64,000 nt of DNA from Erythroxylum novogranatense (taxonomy: Eukaryota > Streptophyta > Magnoliopsida > Malpighiales > Erythroxylaceae): assembly GCA_029891385.1 (NCBI GenBank), contig JAIWQS010000215.1, positions 372,001-436,000 of the forward strand, given 5' to 3'. How positions within the stretch are numbered: the stretch's first letter is position 1; each line of letters opens with the position of its first letter. The notes under the pieces are model-generated. The model ran no database searches. It was not told the origin of the DNA and saw only the letters and a program-made list of their open reading frames with translations. Both the position numbers and the translations under genes were made by a program. This document shows positions 1-12,251 of the stretch, one piece after another.

Positions 1-1240
1 ATCAAACTTGACATGGATGGTCTCCTCAACTGTCTTTGAAATAAGGCTGTACACCCGGAATGCCTTAGACGATGATGAGTAGCCTAGGAAGATTCCTGGA
101 TAGGTCTTTGAATCGAATTTTGTCCAACATCTCCTTTGTATTCAGGATAGAGAATTTGCACCCAAATGGATGAAAGTAAGATACGTTTGGTCTTCTTCCA
201 TTCCATAACTCATAAGGAGTCTTCTTCAACATGGGTCGCAATGTAATTCTATTCTAATATAGCATGTTGTATTCATGACTACGCTTGTAAGTACTTAGGA
301 AGATTCATCTCACAAAGCATAGTCCTAGCCATTTCTTGAATCGTCTGTTCTTCCTTTCAACAACTCCATTCATTGTGGAGTCCTGGGAGCAGAGAAATTG
401 TGGAAATTTTATTCTCCTCACAGAATAATCTAAACTTCTCATTCTCAAACTCTCCACGATGGTCACTCCTGATACTAGCTGTAGACATTCCTTTTTCATT
501 CTGTAACTTTCTGGATAAGGTCCTAAAACACTTAAAAGATTCATCTTTGTGTGATAAAAATAATATCCAACAAAATCGAGTAAAGTCATTAACAATAACA
601 AGTCCATATTTCTTTCCGCCAAGACTCATTATCCTTGTTGGACCAAATAAATCCATATGTAACAACTCCAAAGATCTAGATGATGTTACAAAATTTTTAG
701 AAGAAAATGAAGTTTTAACTTGTTTTCCTTTCATACAATTTTCACAGAAAAACTCTTTGTCAAAACTTATTTTTGGTAATCCTCTTACCAAATCATGTTT
801 TGCCAACTTTGAAATGTGTTTAAAAGAGACATGACCTGGCTTTTTATGCCAGACTAGTCTTTCTTCTTCGGAAGATAGAAAACATGAAACATTTTGACTT
901 TGAAAATCATCTAAATCAATTTTGTAAAGATTATTTCTTATCTTGGCAGAGAAAAGTATAGACCCATCTTTGTTTCTGACTTCACAAAGATTTTGATTGA
1001 ATGTGACTGTGAAACTAGAATCACACAATTGACTGACGCTGATCAAATTATGTTTCAGACCATCAACAAGCAGTACATTATTTATGCATGCAAAGGAATC
1101 TTTACCTATCTTACGGATTCCAATAATCTTGCCCTGCTGGTTGTCTCCGAAAGTTACCGATCCTCCCTTCTTATATTGAAGGTCTACGAACATAGACCTT
1201 CTTCCCGTCATATGTCGCGAGCATCCACTTTCTAAATACC
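1..1240 (-). pseudogene. Copia protease-integrase region of the outer element (broken, cut by window edge)
   Basis: The longest piece (1211 to 357) encodes the end of the protease active-site block (GCSRHMTG), then a GAG-pre-integrase segment (VWHKKPGHVSFKHISKLAKH, CENCMKGK) and the integrase core (LLHMDLFGPTR, then SIRSDHRGEF). The first catalytic Asp lies in HMDLFGP and the second in RSDH. The DHGGEF block seen in the sister copy reads DHRGEF here. The frame breaks near 360, before the VERKNR block, which is found in another frame at 305-622. The protease catalytic Asp codon is changed to Glu (GAA read on minus, 1230-1232), while the sister element keeps Asp (10401-10403). The piece is certainly a dead copy. 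Remaining pol lies outside the window. Confidence 0.85.
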
Positions 1241-2886
1241 AATGGTGCTTGCCGCATCTTCCAAGGAAGGATATCTGCAGGAGAAACTATTTTATTTTTT
1301 GGTACCCATATTTTCTTGGGTCCTTTATGGTTAGTAGTATGCACATGATTAGTTCTTTGATGCATATTACTAGAACGTTGATTAACATGAGATTTATTAT
1401 AGTTTCTCTTTTGAGAGAAAGGGTTCTTATGAGGATAAGACATATTGCCTGTAAACCCTAATCCGGTTTTATCACTCGGATGTTTACATTTTTCAAGCAT
1501 CTCATTCATTTTCTTTGTACTCTCGGTGAAAGTAGCTAAATTAGCTAACAGATTCTTAATTCTCAGTTTCAGCTGATTGATCTCTTCTGATCTGTCTACG
1601 ACTTTCTTTTTCTCCTCTAATTGCTTCTTTAGATAGATATTTTCTCTCTCTATTACTTCCGTATGTCTAATTTTCTACATACTTTTTTTTAATAGTTTGT
1701 ACTATTTCAGAATAGCATGAGAATCTTCTAACAATTCTGAGTAGGCATCATGCAAGTTATCGTAATCAGATTGTACCTCCTCATCACTTTCTTCCTCGGT
1801 TACTAGGCAGACGTTTGCATGTTCAGATGACTCGAAACCTGTATCTGACTCTGATGAATCTAGGTCCTCCCACGTTGCCATCATGCTTTTCTTGCCTTCT
1901 CTACTCTTCTTTGGTTTCTTCTTTAGAGTAGGACATTCGGACTCAGTAGTGTCGGCTGATTGCACTCGAGCAAATAATGTGATGACTTCTAGTTTAGCCT
2001 CATCTTTTCCATTCTTCTTGAAAGTTTGATTTCCTTTGGACTTCTTCTTCCACAAGCGTTTTATCTTTCTAGAGATGAAAGATAATTCATCATCTTCATC
2101 ACTTGATTCTTGTTCTGATTGGTTGGAGTCGTCATTTTTTTATTCTTCAATCTTTAACGTTTTTGATGACTTCCTCCTTTGAGTCTTGTGATTCTTTTGT
2201 CCGGCCTTCAGCGCTATCGACTTGTCCCTTTTGGGCTTGTCTTTAGCATCGAGTTCAACTTCATGAATCTTCAAGGATCCAAGCAACTCGTCAAGCTTTA
2301 ACACGCTCAAATCTTTGGCTTCCTGCACCGCAGTAACTTTGGGTCTCCACTTCTTCAGAAGACTTCTTAAGATCTTTCGAACATGATCTTGATTGTTGTA
2401 CATTCTTCTAAGAGCTTTCAATCCATTGAAAATTTTTTGAAATCTTCCAAACATTTGATCAATAGATTCTTCATCTTTCATCCTGAAAAGCTCGTACTGG
2501 TGCACAAGAATGCTTATCTTGGATTCTTTAACTTGGCTTGTGCCTTCGTGAGAAATGGACAATGTGTCCCACATCTCTTTCGCGGTGTCACATCCGTGGA
2601 CATTGTCATACTCACTCCTGCTTAAGGCACAGGTCAAGAAGAACTTCGCTTTTGAGTTTAGTTGTATTCTCGCCTTTTGGTCAGTCATCCGTCTAATTCG
2701 TGGAATAGAATTCCCATATTCATCTACTAGTGTATAAGGTCCATTCTCTATCACGTCCCAAAGGTCGACATGAGTAGATTCTATGAATAGCCGCATCCTA
2801 TCTTTCCAGTAATGATAATTTTCTCCGTTGAATCTTTGGAGGTCTAGTGGTGAGGCTCCTTCGATGTATATATGTGATTCCGCCAT
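1171..2886 (-). pseudogene. Copia gag of the outer SIRE-like element (frameshifted)
   Basis: Starts at 2886 (MAESHIYIEG), 40 bases downstream of the primer-binding site. Residues 1-248 (to 2140) form the DUF4219/UBN2-type capsid region, with FNGENYHYWKDRMRLFIES near the N-terminus and YELFRMKDEESIDQMFGRFQ in the middle. An in-frame stop ends the ORF at 2140. The gag tail continues at 2055-1702, where a CCHC zinc-knuckle remnant is visible only across a frameshift and ends in SECPTLKK. An acidic Ser/Glu-rich stretch (DLDSSESD) follows. A basic stretch at 1509-1171 (GPKKIWVPKNKI) leads into the protease. Gag packages the element RNA in a virus-like particle; this copy cannot do so as it stands. 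Confidence 0.85.
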
Positions 2887-2925
2887 TATCTTTGATCCAC
2901 ACTTTGCTATAGTGATCCTTGGATA

Positions 2926-2942
2926 CCAGGCTCTGATACCAA
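2926..2942 (-). promoter_or_regulatory. Primer-binding site, outer SIRE-like element
   Basis: The minus strand reads TTGGTATCAGAGCCTGG directly after the LTR 3' end (2944). It is complementary to the 3' end of plant initiator-Met tRNA. This fixes the LTR boundary and the element's orientation. Confidence 0.9.
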
Positions 2943-2943
2943 T

Positions 2944-3590
2944 TGAAGTGAATCACACGTTAATACAATGATTATAAAACGATATAAGAATGCACGAGAA
3001 GGGGGGTTGAATTGTGTATTCCCCTTTTTGAAAAATTCTTTCAAAAATATTTGTTAGAAATAAAATTCTTTTACAGAACTTTCGATAGATTCTAATTAAT
3101 CAAAACTTTGAAAACTTTGTTTATGAACTAAGTAATGATAAAACTTGATTCTAAAAGAGAGATAGAGTAAGAGTAGTTGACACAGCGATTTATCCTGGTT
3201 CACCCCAAACCGTGGGTTACGTCCGATCCTCGTAGTTCTTTTGAGATTTCACTATATCGCAACTTTACAAGTATTCTTTACGACCCTTTTCAGGTATCTA
3301 CAATCAGTATTCTTTCACACTTAGCCTCTGCAGGCTATCTGTACTACTTCCTCACAGAAAAGTGTTTGAAACTTGTTACAGTAAAAATAGCTCTCAGCTA
3401 ATTTTCACAGTATTCTTTTTACGATCGCGTAGATGTAATTCAGCTAATTTTCAACTAACTTTGCAATCTTCAACTTCGACTTATATTTATAGCCTTCATC
3501 TCCAACTGCTTCTTGATTCTTGTTTCTGGATTCTTGCTTCTTGAATCTTTTTTCTTCAATCTTTAAAAGAAACGGTTAATTAGTTGAGCT
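2944..3590 (-). repeat. 5' LTR fragment (promoter-R-U5 part) of the outer element
   Basis: Homologous to 3591-4237 of the inner element's 3' LTR and to 13201-13840. On the plus strand it starts TGAAGTGAATCAC and stops at GTTGAGCT, where the inner element begins. It carries the TATA-like element (GGCTATAAAT on minus, near 3490). The last five bases, GAGCT (3586-3590), are the left target duplication. Confidence 0.85.
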
Positions 3591-4631
3591 TGAAGTGAAT
3601 CACACGTTAATACAATACTGAGAAAACGATATAAGAATTCACGAGAAGGGGGGGCTTGAATTGTGTATTCCCCTTTTTGAAAATTCTTTAAAAAATGTTT
3701 GTTAGAAAATAAAATTCTTTTACAGAACTTTGATAGATTTTGATTAATTGAAAACTTTGTTTTTAAGCTAAGTAAAGATAAAACTTGAATCTAAAAGAGA
3801 GATAGAGTAGAGTGGTTGACACAACGATTTATCCTGGTTCACCCCAAACTATGGGTTGCGTCCAGTCCTCAGAGTTTTTTCTGAGATTTTCACTATCTCT
3901 TCAACTTCTACAAGTATTCTTTTCTCCAAACCTCTTCAGGTCTCTACAATCAGTATTCTTTCACACTTAGCCTCTGCAGGCTATCTGTACTACTTTCTCA
4001 CAGATAAGTGTTTGAACACTTGTTACAGTAAAAAATAATAACTCTCGGTTAATTTTTCACAAAATGCTTTGATGATCACGTAAATGTAATTCAGCTCACG
4101 TTTCAACTAACTTTTTTTGACTAACTTTGCAATCTTCGATTTCGACTTGTATTTATAGCCTTCGTCTCCAACTGCTTCTTGATTATTGTTTCTTGAATCT
4201 TGCTTCTTGAATCTTTAACAGAAACGGTTAATCAGTTGAGTTCCGTAACTAACTCGAACTGACTCTTGCATCTGCTTATTCAATTCTTCTTTTGCGTCTG
4301 TTTTTTATTCACGTCTTCGCTTTTTCCATTTGCGTCTTCTGCTTTTTTTCGTTTTGCGTCTTAAATCATTTTTCGATCGCATCTTCAATACGTGTTTCGA
4401 TCGCGTCTTAAATGCAGGTCTCAGATTTCGCTTTTGCATCTGCGTTGCTTAAATCTGTGTATTTTGTATGCGTATTCATTTATTTCTTCTTCGCTCTTTG
4501 TCTCACGTCATATTGTGCGTCTGCGTAAGGTTGTGTTTCGCCTCAGATGACTTAAATGCTTTTTTTTTCTTTTATTTTACTCATATTTATTCATCAAAAT
4601 TATATCTAAGTGAAGTCATTTTGACTTAACA
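3591..4631 (-). repeat. 3' LTR of inner SIRE-like element
   Basis: Begins on minus with TGTTAAGTC at 4631 and ends TTCA at 3591, so it has the TG..CA ends expected of an LTR; 1041 bp. The U3 part (~4244-4631) carries scattered GCGTCT-type repeats. A TATA-like GGCTATAAAT lies at 4151-4160 on minus. It is directly preceded by the polypurine tract. Confidence 0.9.
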
Positions 4632-4646
4632 TTCTCTCCCTTTTTT
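4632..4646 (-). promoter_or_regulatory. Polypurine tract of inner SIRE-like element
   Basis: The minus strand reads AAAAAAGGGAGAGAA and abuts the 3' LTR start. This is the site where plus-strand DNA synthesis is primed during reverse transcription. Confidence 0.88.
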
Positions 4647-4847
4647 ATGATAACAAATTATATACAAACAAGAAAACAAAATACAATGTATAAGAAGAAA
4701 AAAACTTATCGTAACTTCTTCTCCTTCCTTCTTCTTCATCTCCTTCAGTCACACCTGTTGTTGTTGTCTTCCATTCTCTTCTCCATTTTCTTCTGTTGCC
4801 TTCAATTATTCTCTTCTCCCCTAATTTTTTATGGTAAAAAATGATCA

Positions 4848-7225
4848 TCAACGATGACTCTTTATTAATTCTGCCATCATCTTCTTCATCTCATTCATCA
4901 TCTCCTTTATCTCGTTGACTTCACCACGTAGTTGGCTGATTTCTTCTTGAGAGTCAACTAGTAAGGAGGGTTGATCATTATCTTCTGAGGATGATGAGAA
5001 GGGAATTGTCGTAGTATAGGCATCTGAGGATGGAATGTAATCTTCATTAATCTCAACAGTAGGTGGACAAATAAATGTTCTAGATTCAGAGAGATCTAGA
5101 TCATATGGAACAGGTAGCATAAGCAGTTGTCTTCCTTGCAGGGGTATGCCTTCAGCCTCAATAGACAGTGTATTAGATAAAGGTCTAATAAGCGTAAGCT
5201 ATGCATACTAGGGATTCAATGAAGGTCCCGTGATTAATCTTCCCTCATGGATGTCTTCTTTCTTATCGAATAGCTACAAACTAGCTCAATCTCGCCGGAT
5301 TTTCTTTAGAAGCGCGCCTCATTAATTTTTCGCACTTCTTCTTCAATTTGATCTGCGGACAGATCATTTCTATCTTCATCTAGATATAGCTTCTATTTCC
5401 TTTTATTCATATCCAGAGGATATCTTGGCTAAATATCTGGTACAACCTTTATTACTGTCTTCGTAGAAATCGGATACATCGTACATGGTCTTCTAGTCAT
5501 TTCTGTAGGGTATGGTTTTGTCGCGGCATCCCTCAGAACATTGTAGAAAATCTTTTCATCTTCTTTCAGCAAATGCCATGTATCATTATTCATCAATATA
5601 GGTTGTATAACAGCCATTACCTTCTTCCTCGGTTGTTCACAAATAGCGATAGCAGTCCTCCTCTTGGTAACAACTTCGACCATTTTGATTTGCAACTTGT
5701 CTCTCCTCAAAATTTGAGAGTAGTTGTGAATGATCATACCAGATTCATTGGACTTCTCTAGTGATTCTTGAGCTGAGCTCAAATCTGCTGTGAACTCTTG
5801 TTGCTTATCCACAGAAGTAGACTGAACCAGGCTAGGCTCCACTGGTTCCTTTGATTGTTCAACAATAGGAGTAATCTTCTTTTGATTACCTTCTACAGGA
5901 GTAGACAAACTCCTCCTTCGACTAACCACTTTATCCTTTATTCTTGGGGTTTTCTTCACTTGAGACTTCATGTCTCGGTCTCCAATTTCTTTTCTTCTCG
6001 TCTCCTTGCTCTGTTTGGTTGATTCTTCCTCCAAAATTGAGGACGAGAGATCTTGTCACCTTGCCCTTGGTGCTGTTTGGATCCGAAGCTTCTTCTTGTT
6101 CACGCTTTTCGGTTCTTCTTCTTCTTGTTATCTAAAGGTTTCAATCCTAGGTGATCTTTTTGCTTTCTTAGTGATCTCATCCAACAGATTCTCTCCTTTT
6201 CTTTTTGTTGCACCATCGTCTGTCCTCCGAGCAATATCATACTCTTCTCTAGGACATGCCAGTTTTATCAAAGGCTTTTTGTGTAATCTTCTCCTTTGTT
6301 TTATTGGCATACTCATACTTCCATGAGATCTAGAACTTGTTACTGGAGAATACTTTAAAAATCGCTCCCCCTCAGTTCTAGTTCTCCTTGAAGAGTCTGC
6401 ATCTTCTTGAATCACTGTCCTCAGACCCATTCGTCGTATGGTTACTAAGTCAATTGTACTCTTCACTGGTACAATCCTTCTATTTCCTCTGTGAAGAAGG
6501 ACTCCGGATTCCTTAAAAATTCTTGTGAGAAGCATGCCGTAAGGATAGCTATTGGTATCCTTCATCCCCTTAATCATATAATGAAGGATTAAAAAGGGTA
6601 AATCAATAGGATTGTGATTTAGCAGGTAGAACAAACATTGTTCATCCAGGGCAGTCAACAAATGTCTGGAACCTGCTCTGGGTAAGATGCAATCAAACAG
6701 AATCGCATGAAGAACCCTATCTTTTGGGACTAGATTTGAAGTCTTCCTCTCCGAAGGGTCGTTCACTCCATACAACTGTTTGATTACATCTTCTTCCTCC
6801 ATATTGACCATTTTCATCCACTTGGCCTTGGTTGACAGAGTCTCACCAACCGATGGACAATCGGTCACCTTCCTTATTAATTCCTTAGTCACAACAACAG
6901 ATATACCGTCTACTGAGGATATGATAGTATTGTCTACAAGTTGAGCATTCTTCCAAAAGTCGAATACCTCATTGGTGTATACTGGTTCTCGTACCTGGAA
7001 GAAGTTCCTCCAACCAGCTCTTTCAATCTCAGGTTCTACGTCCATACCATCCCTCCTTAGTGACTCGAAATCCACATGTCTTCCGAATATCATAGCTGCC
7101 TCCATTGTCTCAGAACGAACACTGATTCTGATTCTGGTAAGCTTTTCTTCTCGGGTTGGATGATTGAGAGAATTTTGAGAGTAAGATGAACCATCTAGAG
7201 ATGAGAGTAAACGCAATGATATCAA
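4848..7225 (-). pseudogene. Envelope-like third ORF of SIRE-type Copia element (broken)
   Basis: Three minus-strand pieces follow RNase H: 7225-6128 (365 codons), 6034-5429 (201) and 5120-4848 (90). The first has the globular domain I associate with the envelope-like ORF of SIRE/Maximus elements. It includes PVYTNEVFDFWKNAQ, then ISSVDGISVVVTKELIRKVT, then LHAILFDCILPRAGSRHLL and DEQCLFYLLNHNPIDLPFLI. The middle piece is basic and Ser/Thr-rich. The last ends in a heptad-like coiled coil (ISQLRGEVNEIKEMM and on). I saw no convincing signal peptide or membrane segment, so the envelope name is by position and family only. The function of this ORF class is unproven. Stops separate the pieces. The domain assignment is from memory of the family, not from a search. 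Confidence 0.72.
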
Positions 7226-7373
7226 CTTCAGGCTACTTGAAGGGTCTTATCACGCGTGCCCTAGAATCGTCGAGATTCTAAAGGTCATGAAGCGTTTCCC
7301 TCCAAAACTTCCATGTTAGAGAAGTTACCAGCTATAACTCACTGTTTCTAACGCCGTTAATTTTGACGTCCCT

Positions 7374-9139
7374 TTAGTCTGATTGTTCGCTTAACATAAC
7401 CATGTTAAGGTTGCGTCTGATCTTCTGGAACCGTTCTTCACTTAATGGTTTAGTGAAGATGTCTGCCCACTGATGCTCTGTTTTGACGAATTGTAGCTTA
7501 ATCACCTTCTTTTGAACATAGTCTCTCAAGAAGTGATGTCTGACTTTGATGTGTTTCACTCTTGAATGCTAGATCGGATTCTTTGACATATTGATTGCAC
7601 TGGTGTTGTCACAGTAGATTGGAATCTCCTCTTCTTGAACTGAGTAGTCTTCAAGTTGATATTGATCCAGAAAGTTTGTGAACAATAGCTTGCAGCAGCT
7701 ATATACTCTGCTTCAGCAGTTGATAGAGCAATCTAACTTTGTCTCTTGCTTGACCAGGAGACTAGGTTAGCGCCAAGGAAGTGACATCCTCCACTTGTGC
7801 TTTTCCTTTCGATCCTATCTCCAGCATAGTCTGCGTCGCAATATCCAATTATCCTGAAATCTTTACCTTTCTCAAACATTAAGCAAAGATCAGTAATACC
7901 TGTGAGATATCTCATAATTCTCTTAACAGCAATATAATGAGACTCTCTAGGATCAGCCTGAAACCTTGCACACAATCATACACTGAACAAAATATCAGGT
8001 CTACTTGTTGTAAGATACAGTAAAGAACCAATCATCCCTCTATACAGGGTTTGATCCACCTTCTTACCATTTTCATCTTTCGACAAAGGGTTTGAAGGAT
8101 GCATCGGAGTATTCATTGGCTTCACATTTTGCATATCAAACTTAATCAACAATTCTTTCAAATACTTTTGTTGATTGATAAAGATCTTCTCTTCGGTCTG
8201 CTTAACTTGCAACCCAAGAAAGAACTTTAACTCACCCATCATGCTCATTTCAAATTCATTTTTCATTAGACTCTCAAACTTCATGCATAACTTCTTTGAA
8301 GTAGCACCAAAAATAATATCATCAACATAGATCTGTACTATAATAAATTTATTTTCATAATTCTTCCTAAAAAGCATCTTATCAACTTGACCTCTACTAA
8401 AACCATTCTCTAAGAGAAAAGTACTCAGATGATCATACCAAGCTCTAGGAGCTTGCTTTAGGCCGTATAAGGCTTTATGAAGTCTATAGACATGGTCTGG
8501 ATTCTTGACATCCTCGAAACCAGGTGGTTGCTTAACATACACTTCTTCGTCTATAAAATCATTCAGAAAGGCACTCTTCACATCCATCTGAAACAACTTT
8601 ATATTATGACAAACCGCATATGCCAGTAATATCCTGATGGCTTCAAGTCTTGCTATTGGAGCATATGTCTCATTATAGTCTATTCCTTCCTGCTGATTAT
8701 AGCCTTGTGCTACTAATCTAGCCTTATTTCGACTCACTTTTCCTGATTCATCTAACTTATTCTTAAAGACCCATCTGGTTCCTATGATGGATTTCTTAGG
8801 GGGTTTCGGAACTAAGGACCAAACTTGATTCCTCGTAAATTGATTCAGCTCCTCTTGCATGGCTAGTACCCAAGCTTCGTTTTGAAGAGCTTCCTCAACC
8901 TTCTTAGGCTCTATTTCAGAAATAAAAGCCACATTCGCTTCTCTTCTGAATCTGGACCTTGTCCTTACTCCTTCTGAGATCTCTCCGATAATCAACTCTT
9001 CTGGATGAGAACTTTTATACTTCCAGTCTTTCTTCAGTCCAATAGTTTCTGGAATATCTTCAACTTTGTCTACTTGAGTACTTGGTACTGGAGTTTCTGT
9101 TGTATCGTCTAACTTCTTTGAAGGATCTTCACTCTCCAT
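7374..9139 (-). pseudogene. Copia reverse transcriptase and RNase H of the inner element
   Basis: 9139-7976 encodes 387 residues of Copia-type RT (RVT_2). Visible landmarks are EEALQNEAWVLAMQEELNQF, IGTRWVFKNKLDESGKV, RLVAQGYNQQEGIDYNETYA, LFQMDVKSAFLN, YGLKQAPRAWYD and the catalytic IYVDDIIFG. A TGA stop follows SRPDILFSV near 7977. RNase H continues in frame at 7975-7733 (RYLTGITDL, GYCDADYAGDR, STSGGCHFLG). It breaks again and ends at 7559-7374 with VRHHFLRDYV and ADIFTKPLSEERF. The first ~60 residues are an acidic linker. The envelope-like ORF lies ~150 bases downstream. RT would copy element RNA to DNA; the stops make this copy non-functional. Confidence 0.9.
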
Positions 9140-9157
9140 GTCATCTTCCTTATGGGA

Positions 9158-10341
9158 TTAGGAACTATCATCAAATTTGACATGGATGGACTCCTCAACT
9201 ATCTTTGAAATAAGATTGTACACCCGAAATGCCTTAGATGACGATGAGTATCCTACGAAAATTTCTAGAAAGGTCTTTGAATCGAATTTGTCCAACAGCT
9301 CCTTTGTATTCAGAATAGAACATTTGCACCCAAATGGATGAAAGTAAGATACGTTTGGTCTTCTTTCGTTCCATAACTCATAGGGGGTCTTCTTCAGCAT
9401 AGGTCGCAAGAGAATTCTATTCTGAATATAGCATGTTGTGTTCACAGCTTCTGCCCAGATGTACTTAGGAAGATTCTTTTCACATAGCATAGTCCTTGCC
9501 ATCGCTTGAATCATCCTGTTCTTTCTTTCAACAACTCCATTCTGTTGTGGAGTCCTGGGAGCAGAGAAATTGTGGAAGATTCCATTCTCCTCACAGAATA
9601 ACTTAAACTTCTCATTCTCGAACTCTCCACCATGGTCACTCCTTATACTAGCTATAGACATTCCTTTTTCATTTTGTAACTTTCTGGATAAGGTTCTAAA
9701 ACACTTAAAAGATTCATCTTTGTGTGATAAAAACAATATCCAACAAAATCGAGTAAAGTCATCAACAATAACAAGTTCATATTTCTTTCTGCCAAGACTT
9801 ATCGTCCTTGTTGGACCAAATAAATCCATATGTAACAACTCTAAAGTTCTAGATGATGTTACAAAATTTTTAGAAGAAAAAGAGGTTTTAATCTGTTTTC
9901 CTTTCAAACAATTTTCACAAAAAAACTCTTTGTCAAAACTTATTTTTGGTAATCCTCTTACCAACTCATGTTTTGCCAACTTTGAAATATGTTTAAAAGA
10001 GACATGACCCAGCTTTTTATGCCAGACTAGTCCTTCTTCTTCGAAAGATAGAAAACATGAAACATTTTGACTTTGAAAATCTTCTAAATCAATTTTGTAA
10101 AGATTATTTCTTCTTTTGGCAGAAAAGAGTATAGATCCATTTTTGTTTCTGACTTCACAGAGATTTTGATTGAATGTGAATGTGAAACCGAATCACTGAT
10201 TGGTGACATCGATCAAGTTATGTTTGGACCATCGACAAGCAAAGTACATTATTTATGCATGCAAAGGAATATTTACCTATTTTACCGATTCCAATAATCT
10301 TGCCCTGCTGGTTATCTCCGAAAGTCACCGATCCTCCCTTC
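9158..10341 (-). pseudogene. Copia integrase of the inner element
   Basis: The open stretch 9979-9158 (273 residues) runs from the end of the zinc-binding GAG-pre-integrase segment (ENCLKGKQIKTSF) through the catalytic core. The three acidic sites are all visible: LLHMDLFGPTR, SIRSDHGGEFENEKF, and PQQNGVVERKNR with its Glu. The C-terminal part (NERRPNVSYFHPFGCKCSIL, GYSSSSKAFRVYN) is typical of plant Copia. A stop at ~9157 separates it from the RT ORF. Upstream (9980-10341) the link to protease is homologous to the outer copy but broken by small indels. It is better preserved than the outer element's integrase. Confidence 0.87.
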
Positions 10342-10838
10342 TTATATTGAAGATCTAGGAATATAAACCTTCTTCCCGTCATATGTCGCGAGCATCCACT
10401 GTCTAAATACCAATGGTGCTTGCCGCATCTTCCAAGGAAGGATATCTGCAGGAGAAACTATTTTATTTTTTGGTACCCATATTTTATTGGGTCCTTTATG
10501 GTTAGTAGCATGCACATGATGAGTTCTTTTATGCATATTCCTAGGTCGTTGATTAACACGAGTTTTACTGTAGTTTCTCTTTTGAGAGAAAGGGTTCTTA
10601 TGAGGATGAAACTTATTGCCTGTAAACCCTAATCCGGTTTTATCAATCGGATGTCTACATTTACCAAGCATCTCGTTCATTTTCTTTGTGCTCTCGGTGA
10701 AAGTAGCTAAATCTGTTGACAGATTCTTAATTCTTAGCTTTAGCTGATTGATTTCTTCTGATCTATCTAAGACTTTCTTTTTCTCTTCTAATTGCTTCTT
10801 TAGACAGATATTTTCTCTCTCTATTACTTCTGTATGTC
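10342..10838 (-). pseudogene. Copia gag tail and protease start of the inner element
   Basis: A 112-codon stretch (10680-10342) encodes the basic gag tail (GPNKIWVPKNKIVSPADIL). In an overlapping frame near 10403-10370 the protease block reads WYLDSGCSRHMTG, with the catalytic Asp intact at 10401-10403. Gag tail and protease are therefore in different frames here. The homology with the outer element (1171-1670) ends at about 10838, where unrelated sequence begins. Confidence 0.8.
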
Positions 10839-10839
10839 G

Positions 10840-12250
10840 ATGCGATCTTACGATCGATCCTTAGAAACTGGTCAAATAAAATAAATTCCAAGATTGCTGT
10901 ATAGAATGCAACCTCGGGTCATCTCACTTAATTGGAACCAAATAAAAATGGTCTAAACTAGCCTAAATGTCAAAATTTGCAATTGAAGTTGATAAACGGG
11001 GGTTTGGTATTTTGGTCAAAACCGATAAAGTAATCAAAATCGAACAAAAAGTATAAAAGAATATTTTTGAGATTTTTGAAATAATGCAATAAACAAAGAA
11101 TCAGATAAAAATCAAATTGATAAAATCCTCTTGAAAATGAGGCTCAGGCTATCACAGTTCAAAAATGATTTTTAGGGATACAATCCACTAAGTTTGAAGA
11201 TCAACCTTAAGGACTCTTTAGGTCCAAAGATTTAATTAATGAACTCCATCATTTAAATCTTTGTTAAAAACCTTAGTGTGAGAATAGACAAGCAATTGCA
11301 ACCGGTCTATTGAATAAAACACAACAATCTCAATCAAACACGACTAGGCAGATAAAGACCGTAAATGCAATATTCAATGACATATATGAAACTTCATATA
11401 TTAAGCATCAAAAGTTCTACAAATTACTTAGTCCAAATCTCAACATAGTTATCAACTGCAGTTAAACTATAACAATGCTAATCTAGAAATATCGATGCAA
11501 TCCTCTAACTCAGAAGATACACAAATATAACTAGAATTCAGATACTATGTGATTACTCCCCTTCGAGGCTTCTATGAACTCAAGCCATTGCTACATCTTC
11601 AAGAGGAAAGTTGACTTAGCCACGCATGACTCGGTTGGTCCCTCGGATCATGGAGATGTAACGATGCTCATTTTGGCGTAAGACGGCGGCGGTGGTGATG
11701 ATGGTGAGCGATGATGAAAGCGTGGAGATGGAATCGAATGTCGTCTCTTCTTCTACTTCCCGAGTCTGCATGTTCAAAGTTTTCTCTATCGATCTGCGTA
11801 TGACCTAAAAACGGCAAGTTTTTATATGATGGGCCCTTGGTGGGTCGGAAAAAGTGAGACAAACTTTCCATAAAAGTCGGATATCCGCTCAAATGCGTCG
11901 TGGCGAATAAAATAAATAAATCAAATTAAATCGCGGCGTGTAATCGCTCATCAAATCGTCGTGTGTGCATCGCCGTCGCGACGCGACGTGCGGAAAGACC
12001 TATGGTGTTGACTTCGGCGTTGACTCCTTTGTTCCTGCAATAAGATAATAGCAACAATTTGCAGTACCAATTGTCCCAATAAAAATTGTAGAGAAATAAG
12101 TATCAAATCACGACAATTTACTGACAAATTAAGAATTGAAAGAACTCGGTATGAGGAACCAATTTAAGAACAAAAATCATCAATTAGGAGTCAACACATG
12201 CACAAGCAGCTATAAAAATGCAGCCAATTCATAGTATAAACTTGGCTCAA
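10840..12250. other. Unidentified ~1.4 kb insert replacing part of the inner gag
   Basis: Alignment by eye to the outer element is lost at ~10838 and resumes at ~12252. About 330 bases of gag present in the outer copy (roughly 1671-2000) are missing. The insert has no ORF I can recognise; the longest minus ORF (11892-11668, 74 codons, His-rich) has no known motif. The part at about 11880-12000 is strikingly rich in CpG compared with the surrounding AT-rich DNA. I found no clear terminal repeats or target duplication. It could be a fragment of another LTR element or filler captured during repair. Confidence 0.55.
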
Positions 12251-12251
12251 T

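Noticed and set aside
2944..4631. Two tandem elements sharing one LTR (LTR-interior-LTR-interior) on the left
   Set aside because: A shared LTR would not explain the extra U3 piece at 14208-14550 nor the matching breakpoint and GAGTT duplication. Nested insertion explains all of these.
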